Shown here: positions 1-10,854 of the stretch, in pieces
How the letters are laid out: each line of letters opens with the position of its first letter
Position numbering within the stretch: position 1 is the stretch's first letter
NCBI GenBank assembly: GCA_963855995.1
Contig: OY979725.1
Location: forward strand, 11,264,383 to 11,328,382
DNA: 64,000 bases
Origin: Muricea muricata
Taxonomy: Eukaryota; Cnidaria; Anthozoa; Malacalcyonacea; Plexauridae
Direction: 5' to 3'
Program-made: the position numbers and the translations under genes
The notes under the pieces: model-generated
The model's database searches: none
Told to the model about the DNA's origin: nothing
What the model saw: the letters and a program-made list of their open reading frames with translations, nothing else

Positions 1-36
1 AAGAAGCAAGTACTTTGCTACACGTGAAATTTCATT

Positions 37-278
37 AGAGAGGTTAAGATTGATGTTTACAGCAGACCGGTAACCGCAAACGCCAAACTTCAAGTCGGAT
101 TTTCAGGTGAAGTGTTAGCTGTTCGAAATTAGGATAATTAGTGCATTATTATTGAAGAATGGATTGACTAAAAACTTGTCGAAACATTCGAAAACTTGTA
201 GAACTTACCTTCAAATTCGATTTGAAGTTTGCCGTTTGCGGTTACCGGTCTGCCATAAACGTCAATCTTAACCTCTCT
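37..278. mobile_element. 242-bp palindromic MITE with ATT target duplication
   Basis: Terminal inverted repeats of about 45 bp begin AGAGAGGTTAAGAT and end with the complement ATCTTAACCTCTCT. The inner part 'ACCGGTAACCGCAAAC' is also mirrored. ATT flanks both sides (34-36 and 279-281). Copy B has the uninterrupted site 'tttcattggttctcc' at 5629-5643, so insertion after the duplication is directly visible. A 3-bp duplication fits PIF/Harbinger-like or CMC-like elements, but the superfamily is not established. It has no coding capacity. Confidence 0.85.
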
Positions 279-1411
279 ATTGGTTCTCCCCAAGACACAA
301 AGCTATTATTATTATTAATGATATGCATGATTGTGTCGCTGCATGAGGTGTGCGTTTCCAAGTTTCGCTTTATATTTCCAAGTATTTAATCGGCAAGGCG
401 CCAACTAAATTTACACAACAAAATTATGGACGCTAAAAAATCATGCCAGCAAGCAAAAACAGGCCAGTCTTCGCATGCATCGCATACAGGCAAAGCCACG
501 TAGCAAACCTAGTGGCGGCCTTGCCGATGGAATGCGTGCGTGCGACGCGCCAGCAGTTTGTTGAAGGACAAATAGCAAGACTACATCATATTCATAAAAA
601 TTTATTTCATTTTGGCGTTCTTTAATATGCGTTCCTTCGCAGGGACATATTTTAAAAAAGCTTTTCGAAATTAAATGGCATGTGCTTCACAAGTTTAAAC
701 ACCTTTTTCGTTAAATAACTTGCTTGACATCCTCTCATTCTTGACACAAATAATAGAAAACGGTAATGTAGTCTGATGAACGAAATGCCCAAATTCAACA
801 TTTCGCTTTAGGTATTTCGTTCAGAAGTATTACGTTTAGCATTACGTCGTACAAACTTGTACTATAAATGACAGTTGAAAACATACTCCGTGTACTGTTC
901 AAAGAATAAACTGAGATAGAACATTATATGTCACGTCGAAAAGAAGGAGTAAGTTTAATCAGTTTAATTATTAGTTTCTTCTCGGAGACCTGTATTTACA
1001 TGCATGGCAATAAATTGCTGGAAGCCTATGGCTAAACACGGGTCCAAAATATTTTCGGGAGACGACAGTAATTGTTAGTAATTGTCATATAAAAGTGGCT
1101 CTGTAACGTTACTTTGACTGTAGAGTAAGGTTAAGCACATTGGAATAGGAACTCAATCTACAATGGCACAACACGCCGGCGGAAATATATACGTTGCGTT
1201 TAAGTTTATACGTTAAAGTTATTTGGCGTGTCTCAATCGTGTTGTAAAGAGAATAACCTTTTGTAGTTCAACCCATGGTTTAACTATGAAAGTTACTGTG
1301 ATGGGATTTTGCGGTAAGCTTACACCAGCATTGTCAAAATTGCGAATTCGTTGCGATACGAAAATGTCATATTGACACTTGATATTGACACTTGATATAG
1401 AACTTGATATA

Positions 1412-2210
1412 CAGGGTGTATAAAAAAAAACGGAGTCCATGTTTTGTGTCTAATTATTTCTAAATTACTGAAGCTTATAGCACAATTTTGGACTTGTTTT
1501 AAACCACGTTCTTTTCTCTTTCGAACAAGCCGTAATTCGTATTTTTACTCCGAGTAACGTATGTGCTATGACAAATTTAGTAAAAGCTATCGATTTGAGA
1601 TGGCCTCCAATTATGCAAATTCACTGTCTTTCATGGTCGCCAGTTCAATTTTTAATTTTTTCGCTTATTACACGAATGGTATTTCTGTTAAACTTAATAA
1701 AACTTGTTATAAAGCCTTACAGAAGATAAAGGATCGTTTACTTTAACAAAAACCTTAGATTTATGCCAAAATAATGATCGAAATTAGCGTTTTGTTTATC
1801 CGCGCGTACACAATGTTGTCGAAATTGCATAATGTCAATTTCATGTCGATACAAGCTTGAACTATCCGTTCGTAGCGCACGTTAACGGTCCGTTATCTTC
1901 TGTAAAGCTTTATAACAAGTTTTATTAAGTTTAACAGAAATACCATTTATGTCATAAGCGAAAAAATTAAAAATTTAACTGGCGACCATGAAAGACAGTG
2001 AATTCGCATAATTGGAGGGCATCTCAAATCGATAGCTTTTACTAAATTTGTCATAGCACATACGTTACTCGGAGTAAAAATACGAATTACGGCTTGTTCG
2101 AAAGAGGAAAGAACGTGGTTTAAAACAAGTCCAAAATTGTGCTATAAGCTTCAGTAATTTAGAAATAATTAGACACAAAACATGGACTCCGTTTTTTTTT
2201 ATACACCCTG
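1412..2210. mobile_element. 799-bp foldback element with TA target duplication
   Basis: The ends read CAGGGTGTATAAAA and TTTTATACACCCTG, flanked by TA at 1410-1411 and 2211-2212. The two arms (about 1412-1737 and 1887-2210) are near-perfect inverted repeats around a spacer of about 150 bp. The whole element could therefore fold into a hairpin of over 300 bp. The empty site, with a single TA, lies in copy B at 7133-7134. The TA duplication and CAGGG ends suggest a non-autonomous Tc1/mariner derivative. Open frames inside it are products of the palindrome. Confidence 0.88.
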
Positions 2211-2777
2211 TAGAACTTGACAAGATCGGAATCTTCCGAGATTAAAGGCTTACCGAGAAAACGAAAAAAAATGTTCTGAAATTACATGTATGGCAGAAGC
2301 AGTCGATATACTAAACAAAATGTGCCATGAAATGTTAAATTTTCGTGAAATGAGAAAATCTTTGAAGAAGAAAACCGAAACCAAAAAGCCATCTTTGAAT
2401 TCGTGATGTTACGCAGACTACGTTTCGGTTGACAACAGAAGGCAATGCACAGTAAACAGAATCGTCCGTGGCGTCCATGTCGGGATTAGCGAAAAACAAC
2501 CTGTTTCTCCCTACTATAAACTTTGATGAAAGTTACTTATGATGAGGTTTTGCTACAAGTCTATATGCATATTAGGATTGTCAATGTAAAATATTGCAGA
2601 AATTGCTATAATTCCTAGCAAACGCGTCTATACGATTTTAAAATTTGACATTCGACCCCATCAGATTAATGTCTTCTAAAAAAATCAATAAAATTTTACC
2701 GAGAAAACGAAACAATAAAATGTATTAAATACTACATTATATTATATTTTATACATTTTGTCTTCTAGAGCACAGGA

Positions 2778-3650
2778 ATGGATAATCCAAAACAAAACCA
2801 GCATCCTCTTGCGCATCAGGCAAAAGGCGAAGGCTTGTCTCCAGAAGAAATGCAGGCATGGCAGGGTCGACTCAACATAGCAGCAGCATCAGCTGCAGTT
2901 GACCTTGTGCCGTCATTATATTTGGCCAGGGAGATTGGAGAAGTACAGGAGAAAACAAATGCATTCGACGAGGAAAACAACAGGCTTCGCGAGAAAATAA
3001 AAATGTTGAAAAGAGAAAATGATGCATTGAAACAGAAGGTAAAAGAAATGGAAAGTCAGAATGAGGTACAAGGGAAAACAATTCGTACACTCGAATCATC
3101 GTATGACAAGCTACAAAAAGAGCTCGCGAAGGTGAAAAAAGACAAAGATCAGCTACGAGTCGAGATCGAAGAGAAAACGTCCAAGTTCAGCACAGAAAAT
3201 CTGAAGTACAGAAATCTGAAGGCGAACCACGAAAATCTGAAGGCGGACTACGAAAAGTCCAAGTGCAAAGAGGCAAGACTTGCTCTTGGTCAGGTCGCCT
3301 ATCTCCTGGAGGCAGAGATAGGCAAAGTCGTTCTTCCAAACGTAAACATGGGAACAACTGGCGTCCTTAAATCCATGAAACACTGGCTGAAGAAAAATTC
3401 CTCGAGCGACAAAGGAAAAGAAGCACAAGAAACATGGGATGTCTTGAAAGCCACATTAAAATGGGATGAAGATGATCATCAACTGGCCCTGAGTCTTCTT
3501 AAAAAGATCAGAATTAAAGATGCACATCCAGAACCTGTCGACCTCGAGGAAGCAAGAAAACAGTTGAGAGAGGGTGGTTACATTGGTGATCTCTACAAAA
3601 CATCATGCGAAGAAATTATTAATATGTTAGTAACCCTAAAGAACATTTGA
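2778..3650 (+). CDS. Coiled-coil protein of unknown function, copy A
   Basis: This is a 290-residue open frame. The ATG follows a good 3' splice site (polypyrimidine tract then 'tgtcttctag' ending at 2768), so the exon starts at 2769 and an untranslated first exon is probably upstream. Residues about 50-165 have the Glu/Lys/Leu heptad pattern of a long coiled coil, preceded by a short Ala-rich segment. Residues about 165-290 look like a compact helical domain (start 'EARLALGQVAYLLE'). There is no signal peptide or membrane segment. Compared with copy B it lacks about 53 coiled-coil residues, at a place where 'gaaaatctgaag' is repeated, which suggests slippage or unequal exchange. It runs 28 residues further than copy B. 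A polyadenylation signal AATAAA lies at 3909-3914. I do not recognise the family. Confidence 0.75.
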   Translation: MDNPKQNQHPLAHQAKGEGLSPEEMQAWQGRLNIAAASAAVDLVPSLYLAREIGEVQEKTNAFDEENNRLREKIKMLKRENDALKQKVKEMESQNEVQGKTIRTLESSYDKLQKELAKVKKDKDQLRVEIEEKTSKFSTENLKYRNLKANHENLKADYEKSKCKEARLALGQVAYLLEAEIGKVVLPNVNMGTTGVLKSMKHWLKKNSSSDKGKEAQETWDVLKATLKWDEDDHQLALSLLKKIRIKDAHPEPVDLEEARKQLREGGYIGDLYKTSCEEIINMLVTLKNI

Positions 3651-4205
3651 ACGACTTAAAGTGACTGTATGAATGCATGGTATCTCCGTACTCAATGAAC
3701 ACGTCTTTTTTATCTAAGTTTTTTCTTCAAGGAATCGTTTTTGCAAATCGAATTCAAAAGTTAGAATACAATATATAAAAAATATATGTAAAAGCTCAAG
3801 CATGGGTTTATGTATATAAACCTTACCCTCATCCAATAGCCTAATGCCCAATTTAAAGAACTTTCCTAAAGAATATGTAACTTATCAGAAAAAGATATAA
3901 TCAATATCAATAAAATACTTTTTGAAATAAAATATCTAAAACGGTATGTTTCAAGGGAGGAGGGACTGCTTCTGTTAAGCAATGGCGAAGATAGCGCGAC
4001 ATTTGGTCACGCAAATGCAAATTTTTTTGTGTTTATGGACCGTATAAGGAATCAATTTCTACAGAAATGAATAACGATTTAAATTTGCTTAGCATGACCA
4101 AATTGTCGGGCTGCATGGCTTCGCTAGTGCTGTTAAGGACATTTGCTGAGCAACAAATCATGATGGATAGCACAGAATAAGAAATAAACAGAAAAAGACG
4201 AACCA

Positions 4206-5596
4206 GACAGGAATGACGCAAGGTCCTTAAGGGTGGTCCTATTCCCCCCCGGCCTAAATTTTGACTAAATCCCATTGTAAAGGTGCCCAACTTCCATAGC
4301 CCAAGTAGTTTAATCCTGTCCTAGTCTTGCTCAAATCGTCATTCTCATTTTATATTGGGGATTTTTGCCAATGAACCCCAGTTCCAGTGCATGAATCTCC
4401 ATTTCCCAGGAAAAATAGGCAATTCCCAGCTCCCATTTTACCCCTTGGTCAAATAAAGGAGTCCGGAAACAGCACATCAGAGCTTGATTTAACTGCTCCC
4501 CCTCCCCCTGGAAGGATACCAATGTATTATGATCAAAAGACGCAATTGAACCCTGGGGGTGCAGTCACAAGACCGTAAAAATGCTTTTTGAACAACAACA
4601 TGGACAACACGGCTAACTTCAGTTACCCAGATTTTACCCAGATTTACCCAACATGGATTACAAGGCTAACTTCAGTTACCCAGATTTCAATTACCACACA
4701 TAATGGCATTCCAGATTTTTGTTAGTTGTCATGACATTTACATCGATTATAACGAAAATCCCGCCAAATTCAATGACGTGATGTTTTCAATGTTCCAATA
4801 ACTTCCCGATGTCGATGACTGTGCATATTTTTTGCACAGGTGGGCATTTCCCAATCACTAAATATCTGATGCGGGGTTTTTGGGAGCTTAAACGTGTTGC
4901 TCTGTGAGTTTATATCTCCATAAATGATGAGTTCCGTCAAGTATAACTTGTTTAATTTTAGTTCGTGGAAAACTATGAAATGCCATGAATAATAGCAAAG
5001 CCTTCACAAAGCTTCAGCCTTCTTTTTCATTTATCCATTGTTCGCATGCACTGATCAATACTGGTGCTACAGGTCGAATGCTTAGTAGTCACATTTGTAC
5101 GTGGATTAGCCAACGTACAATCCAAGCGGTAGCTATTAGATTGGATGACAACTTGTATGATTTATCGTATAGAACGTATCCATGCAGTTGCTGAAACAAA
5201 CCTATGTCAAGCGAAACAGATCCATTCCCATTCGTAACAAAGTACGTAAATGTACAGCTATTTCAACAGATCACAATTTTCGCTTGCAAAATGAGTAACA
5301 ATTTAATTGTGCTGTTTGAATAATAGAAATCCGATAACTTTCCGTGAAATGTGGTAAAACTTGGGTGAAATTTACACTACCCACTGAGGAGCAAGTCTTC
5401 TATAATAACCAACTGTTAGTGTCACAACTTAGTATTTATGAATTCAATTTTCTTTTTCTAGATAACCCAGTTCATATTTATAGTTTCTTGCTTTTTAGTT
5501 AGGCATTTCGGAGCCCTTGCTCAGCTGTGGTGTAATTCTAGACGTTTTGCAATTTCCGGTTAATTTTGTGAAGCACGCAGCAAAATTTGATTGGTT
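4206..5596. other. Spacer between the two duplicates; short repeat, no gene seen
   Basis: No convincing coding exon was found. A local duplication of the motif 'ggctaacttcagttaccc' occurs at about 4617 and 4663, within a Thr/Pro-poor AT-rich stretch. The frames at 4387-4578 and 4985-5194 lack splice or composition support. Homology to copy A resumes near 5597. Confidence 0.5.
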
Positions 5597-8500
5597 TAAA
5601 GAAGTAAGTACTTTGCTACACGTGAAATTTCATTGGTTCTCCCCAAGACACAAAACTATTATTATTATTAATGATATGCATCATTGTGTCGCTGCATGAG
5701 GTGTGCGTTTCCAAGTATTCGCTTTATATTTCCAAGTATTTAACCGCCAACTATATATTTTAGATTTAGACAACAAAATTATGGACGCTAAAAAATCATG
5801 CCAGCAAGCAAAAACAGGCCAGTAATATCCAGATATATATTACTTGCCTTTTTCATAAGAAGTGGTTTATTCAATGATATAAACACGATCGTTTCTACAA
5901 CTTGGGATTCAAAAATGGTAAGTGCGACTACGATCTATGCCTTAGCATGCATCGCAGACAGGCAAAGCCGCAAACTTAGTGGCGGCCTTGCCGATGGAAA
6001 GCGTGCGTGAATGCGACGCGCCAGCAGTTTGTTGAAGGACAAATAGCAAGACTACATCATATTTATAAAATTTATTTTTCATTTTGTTCCTTCGCAGGGA
6101 CATATCAAAAGCTTTTCGAAATCAAATGGCACGCGGTTCAAAAGTTTAAACATCTTTTTCGTTAAATAACTTGCTTGACATCCTCCCATTCTTGACACAA
6201 ATAATAGAAAACGGTAATGTAGTCTGATGGTGATGAAAAATAGAGAAGTTAAGGCTGTTCTTGTGTATCGTTTCAAGATTAAGGTAATCGTAAAACGTCC
6301 GTATAAATTCATCGCCCCGCCACACCAAGGAAATACGAAAAAGAAGACAAACGACAATCATATTAGCTACCATTACGAATACTCTAACACTCTCTTTTTA
6401 CTAAGATTAAGAAGAGTATTCACGTAGATAAGTCATCGTTCTTTAAGTTTAAACAGAAATACAAACTACCTCCAGTTAGAATTTGCCATTAGGATAAAAT
6501 CGAACGCGATACATAAATTCCACATCTCGCTTAGGTATTTCGTTCAAAAGTTTTACTTTTAGCGTTACGTCGTACAAACTTGTAATATAAATGAGACAGT
6601 TGAACACATATTCCGTGTACTGTTCAAAGAACTGAGGTAGAACATTATATGTCATGTCGAAAAGAAGGATTAAGTTCAATCAGTTTAATTATTAGTTTCT
6701 TCTCGGAGACCTGCATTTACATGCATGGCAACAAATTGCTGGAAGCCTATGGCTAAACACGGATCCAAAATGTTTTCGGAGAAGACGACAGTATTTGTTA
6801 GTAATTGTCATATAAAAGTGGCTCTGTAACGTTACTTTGACTGTAGAGTAAGGTTAAGAACATTGGAATAGAAATTCAATCTACAATGGCACAACACGCC
6901 GGCGGAAAGATATACGTTGCGTTTAAGTTTATGCGTTAAAGTTATTTGGCGTGTCTCAATCGTGTTGTAAAGAGAATAACCTTTTGTAGTTCAACCCATG
7001 GTTTAACTATGAAAGTTACTGTGATGGGATTTTGCGGTAAGCTTACACCAGCATTGTCAAAATTGCGAATTCGTTGCGATACGAAAATGTCATATTGACA
7101 CTTGATATTGACACTTGATATAGAACTTGATATAGAACTTGACAAGATCGGAATCTTCCGAGATTAAAGGCTTACCGAGAAAACGAAAAAAAATGTTCTG
7201 AAATTACATGTATGGCAGAAGCAGTCGATATACTAAACAAAATGTGCCATGAAATGTTAAATTTTCGTGAAATGAGAAAATCTTTGAAGAAGAAAACCGA
7301 AACCAAAAAGCCATCTTTGAATTCGTGATGTTACGCAGACTACGTTTCGGTTGACAACAGAAGGCAATGCACAGTAAACAGAATCGTCCGTGGCGTCCAT
7401 GTCGGGATTAGCGAAAAACAACCTGTTTCTCCCTACTATAAACTTTGATGAAAGTTACTTATGATGAGGTTTTGCTACAAGTCTATATACATATTAGGAT
7501 TGTCAATGTAAAATATTGCAGAAATTGCTATAATTCCTAGCAAACGCGTCTATACGATTTTAAAATTTGACATTCGACCCCATCAGATTAATGTCTTCTA
7601 AAAAAATCAATAAAATTTTACCGAGAAAACGAAACAATAAAATGTATTAAATACTACATTATATTATATTTTATACATTTTGTCTTCTAGAGCACAGGAA
7701 TGGATAATCCAAAACAAAACCAGCATCCTCTTGCGCATCTGGCAAAAGGCGAAGGCTTGTCTCCAGAAGAAATGCAGGCATGGCAGGGTCGACTCAACAT
7801 AGCTGCAGCAGCAGCATCAGCTGCAGTTGACCTTGTGCCGTCATTATATTTGGCCAAGGAGATTGGAGAAGTACAGGAGAAAACAAATGCATTCAACGAG
7901 GAAAACAACAGACTTCGGGAGAAAATAAAAACGTTGAAAAGAGAAAATGATGCATTGAAACAGAAGGTAGAAGAAATGGAGAGTCAGAATGAGATACAAG
8001 GGGAAACAATTCGTGCACTCGAATCATCGTATGACAAGCTACAAAAAGAGCTCGCGAGGGTTAAAAAAGACAAAGATCAGCTACGAGTCGAGATCGAAGA
8101 GAAAACCTCCAAGTTCAGCACAGAAAATAAAATCCTCGCCGAAAAGCTGGAAGCGCTGACCAACGACTTCGAGGCTGTCGAGAAAGAGAACAACGAGCTA
8201 AAACGCAGATTGGAGCAGTTGACAAACAGCAACAATTCCTTAAAGCAGACCGTTGATTTGATGAAGAAAGAAAACATGGAATTAAAAGACGAAATGGGAA
8301 ATCTGAAGGCGGACCACGAAAATCTGAAGGCGGACTACGAAAAGTATAAGTGCAAAGAGGCAAGACTTGCTCTTGGTCAGGTCGCGTATCTCCTGGAAGA
8401 AGAGATAGGCAAAGTTGTCCTTCCGAACGTAAACATGGGAAAAACTGGCATCTTTAAATCCATGAAACACTGGCTGGAGAAAAATTCCTCGAACGACAAA

Positions 8501-9245
8501 GGAAAAGAAGCACAAGAAAGATGGGAAGCCTTGAAAGCCACATTAAAATGGAATGGAGGTGATCATAAAGTGGCCCTGAGTCTTCTTAAAAAGATCAGAA
8601 TTAAAGATGCACATCCAGAACCTGTCGACCTCGAGGAAGCAAGAAAACAGTAGAGAGAGGGTGATTACATTGGTGATCTCTACAAAACATCATGTGAAGA
8701 AATCATTGATATGTTAGTAACCTTGAAGAAAACTTGAACGACTGTAATGATTGTATGAATACATGGTATCTCCTTATTTAATGAACACGTCCTTTTATCT
8801 AATTTTTTTCTTCAAAGAATCGTAGGAATTGCAAAAATTAGAATACAATACATAAAAAATAAATGTAAAAACCTTAGGGATGGATCACATGGATATACAA
8901 CATAATCCAGTAGCCTAATGCACAATTTAATCAAGGTTCTTTAAAGAACATGTAACGATTTTTCCAATAAAACGCTTTTCAAATAAAATACTTAAAACGG
9001 TGGAGGGACTCGAGAAGGAACTGCTTCCGTTAAGCAATGGCAAAGCCAGCCCGACATTTAGTCATGCAAATGCAAATTTTTCACTGTTTATAAACGTACA
9101 AGGAATCAATTTCTAAAGAAATGAATAATGATTTAAATTTGCTTAGCAAGGCTAAATTGTCGGGCTGCCTTCGCTACTGCTGTTTAGACCACTTGCTGAG
9201 CGACAAATCAAGACGGATAGCACAGAATAAGAAATAAACAGAAAG
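5597..9245. repeat. Tandem duplication, copy B
   Basis: This is the second copy of the segment starting before base 1. It preserves the empty sites of both copy-A transposons (ATT at 5632-5634, TA at 7133-7134). It has extra sequence at about 5825-5945 and 6230-6520 that is missing from copy A. The many point differences and small indels indicate an older duplication than the 14.2-kb array further right. No other gene was seen outside 7691-8737. Confidence 0.85.
7700..8653 (+). CDS. Coiled-coil protein, copy B, ended early by a nonsense codon
   Basis: This is a paralogue of the gene at 2778. The frame is 317 residues and starts at the same ATG, behind the same acceptor ('tcttctag' ending at 7690). 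Its coiled coil is about 53 residues longer than in copy A and is probably the ancestral length. At 8651-8653 the sequence is TAG where copy A has TTG (Leu). After this stop the frame stays open for 27 more codons, closely matching copy A, to TGA at 8735-8737. The truncation is therefore a single base change that removes the last 28 residues of the helical C-terminal domain. The gene may be a young pseudogene, a functional short form, or a polymorphic allele. Confidence 0.72.
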   Translation: MDNPKQNQHPLAHLAKGEGLSPEEMQAWQGRLNIAAAAASAAVDLVPSLYLAKEIGEVQEKTNAFNEENNRLREKIKTLKRENDALKQKVEEMESQNEIQGETIRALESSYDKLQKELARVKKDKDQLRVEIEEKTSKFSTENKILAEKLEALTNDFEAVEKENNELKRRLEQLTNSNNSLKQTVDLMKKENMELKDEMGNLKADHENLKADYEKYKCKEARLALGQVAYLLEEEIGKVVLPNVNMGKTGIFKSMKHWLEKNSSNDKGKEAQERWEALKATLKWNGGDHKVALSLLKKIRIKDAHPEPVDLEEARKQ

Positions 9246-10239
9246 GCCTGCATGATGGCAAAGCCCAACTATCACCGCATAGAAATCGAGAGTTGGAAAA
9301 TTGTTTTTGGTAAACGCTATCGCGAGGAATAGACGGCGAGTGAAGTACGGCCAAATGACATCATTTACAATAATATACATGCATGATTCTATTGATTTAG
9401 CTTTGTTTCTGCATGCGTTTACATACCTAATAACCTTTGGCTCCAGGCCTGATTTTGATGACTTCCAACAGGATGCTTCTGAGCCGTATAACAAATAACA
9501 AGCTGAAAAATACGAGTTCTAAAATACATCGGAAGAACAATATCACATTCTTTCTATAACATTCAATATGATAAAATGAAACTATATATTAATAATATAT
9601 TTTTTACAAATCTTTTATAAAACTATATTACAATCTCTTCATTTTTTCTTCTAGAATATGTTTCTACACAGTACTTCTCTAGCCACATAGACCGTTCTGA
9701 AAAACCTAGCGGCATGTTGGTTCCAAGATTTAGAGGTCGAAATAAGGAAGACGGTTTGGTTCTTCGACGCTTTGATTTTCGTTTTTAAACCCTACATAAC
9801 AAAACAAACTTTAATCAAAACGCAACTTCATGTCTTTATGAACTTGTGTCACACCTCTGTTTCTATCTATTCAGAACATACAGCACATGTATATGTAAAT
9901 TTTGTGAATTAATAACACGAATGTCGGAATATTGTGCAATAACCCATTTCCCAACCAAGAACCACAAGCCTCTATAGATTGTTTAGAGGGACACAGTGAA
10001 GTCGCAAGAAACTTTAAAGGTTGAAACTGGAGTAAGAAAATATAAAAGATGCCTCGTTATCTCTAAGGAGAAGTCTCAAAGATTGTCTGCACTATTTGTT
10101 CCATGTCTGGTGCTCTATATCGCACTGGCCCTGGGTAAATACCAACCTAAAATGATCTGGTTTTGTGATTAGACTTTCGAAACAAAATTCATCATTGTTT
10201 GTGATTCGTTCTTTAAAAAACCAATTTATATTTAAGACA
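9246..10239. other. Intergenic stretch with one possible small spliced ORF
   Basis: A weak plus-strand candidate exists. An ATG near 9252 opens a short frame to a possible donor 'ttttg|gtaaac' near 9310. A good acceptor 'tttttcttctag' ends at 9654, and from 9655 a frame runs in phase to TAA at 9785-9787 (about 43 residues, containing 'PRFRGRNKEDGLVLRR'). I recognise no family, and this may be chance. The rest looks non-coding. Confidence 0.2.
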
Positions 10240-10505
10240 TATAAAACATTTTCCGTGTTAATATACAGTTATATCAACACGAGTGGAAATTGGAAAAACG
10301 AGAAATTCGAGTTTTTCCAATTTTCACGAGTGTTGATATAACTGTATATCAATACGGAAAAAAGTTTTATATTTCTTTTATAATATAGCACAAAGAACTG
10401 TAACAGAAGAGTGGCGGGAAATTTTCCGTGTTGACATAGAGTTATATCAACACGGCTCTTAGCCAATCAGCGTTCAGAATTTACAAATGCTATATTATAA
10501 AGTTT
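10240..10505. mobile_element. Foldback / MITE cluster with long hairpin
   Basis: A near-perfect inverted repeat runs from about 10240 to 10371. The left arm contains 'ttccgtgttaatatacag' and the right arm the mirrored 'ctgtatatcaatacgga', with arms of about 60 bp. Immediately downstream, a second partial copy of the same arm ('ttttccgtgttgacatag') lies between 'tataatatagca' and its complement 'tgctatattata' (10381 to about 10498). It looks like one or two short non-autonomous DNA transposons. No target duplication could be assigned with confidence. It lies about 350 bp past the PPP4R4 stop, close to a minus-strand AATAAA at 10503-10508. Confidence 0.6.
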
Positions 10506-10854
10506 ATTGTCTTTCATTGCTATAACCAACTACTCACAAAGCCTGTTAATATAAGCTGATGGCGATCTCTGCCCCTCCAGACAATCCATGCATGTGGTCT
10601 CGATTAGGGCGTTTGGAAAATTGCAAATACTGTATTCCGCCCACTTGCTCTGACCCCCAAATATAAATCTTCGTGCTTGTAATACTTGGTCATTCGAATA
10701 AGAAACTCGTATTACCGTCGAGTTGTCACCATATGGATGCGCTACAACTACGAATAATCAAACTTTTCTTTCTAAAATGTCTCATAGTGACACTATATCA
10801 TTGCCAAGAAATCCCGTAAACTTACTTATCTTAAAGCAGGGTCTTGTTTAAATG

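Larger units (their letters stand above)
1..4205. repeat. Tandem duplication, copy A (left end outside window)
   Basis: This segment is collinear with 5597-9245. It shares the stretch starting near 'tactttgctacacgtgaaat', the coiled-coil gene and its 3' flank up to about 'gaataagaaataaacagaaa'. Copy A has two extra insertions (37-278 and 1412-2210). It lacks two segments present in copy B, at about 5825-5945 and 6230-6520. The homology begins at or before base 1, so the true left border is not visible. Apart from the coiled-coil gene, I see no coding exon in 279-2768. Confidence 0.85.

Noticed and set aside
1561-1746. 61-codon frame inside the 799-bp palindrome
   Set aside because: It lies in an inverted-repeat arm, is mirrored in the other arm, and is absent from copy B.
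6227-6427. 66-codon plus-strand frame in copy B
   Set aside because: No acceptor or homologue; the segment is simply missing from copy A and has a non-coding composition.
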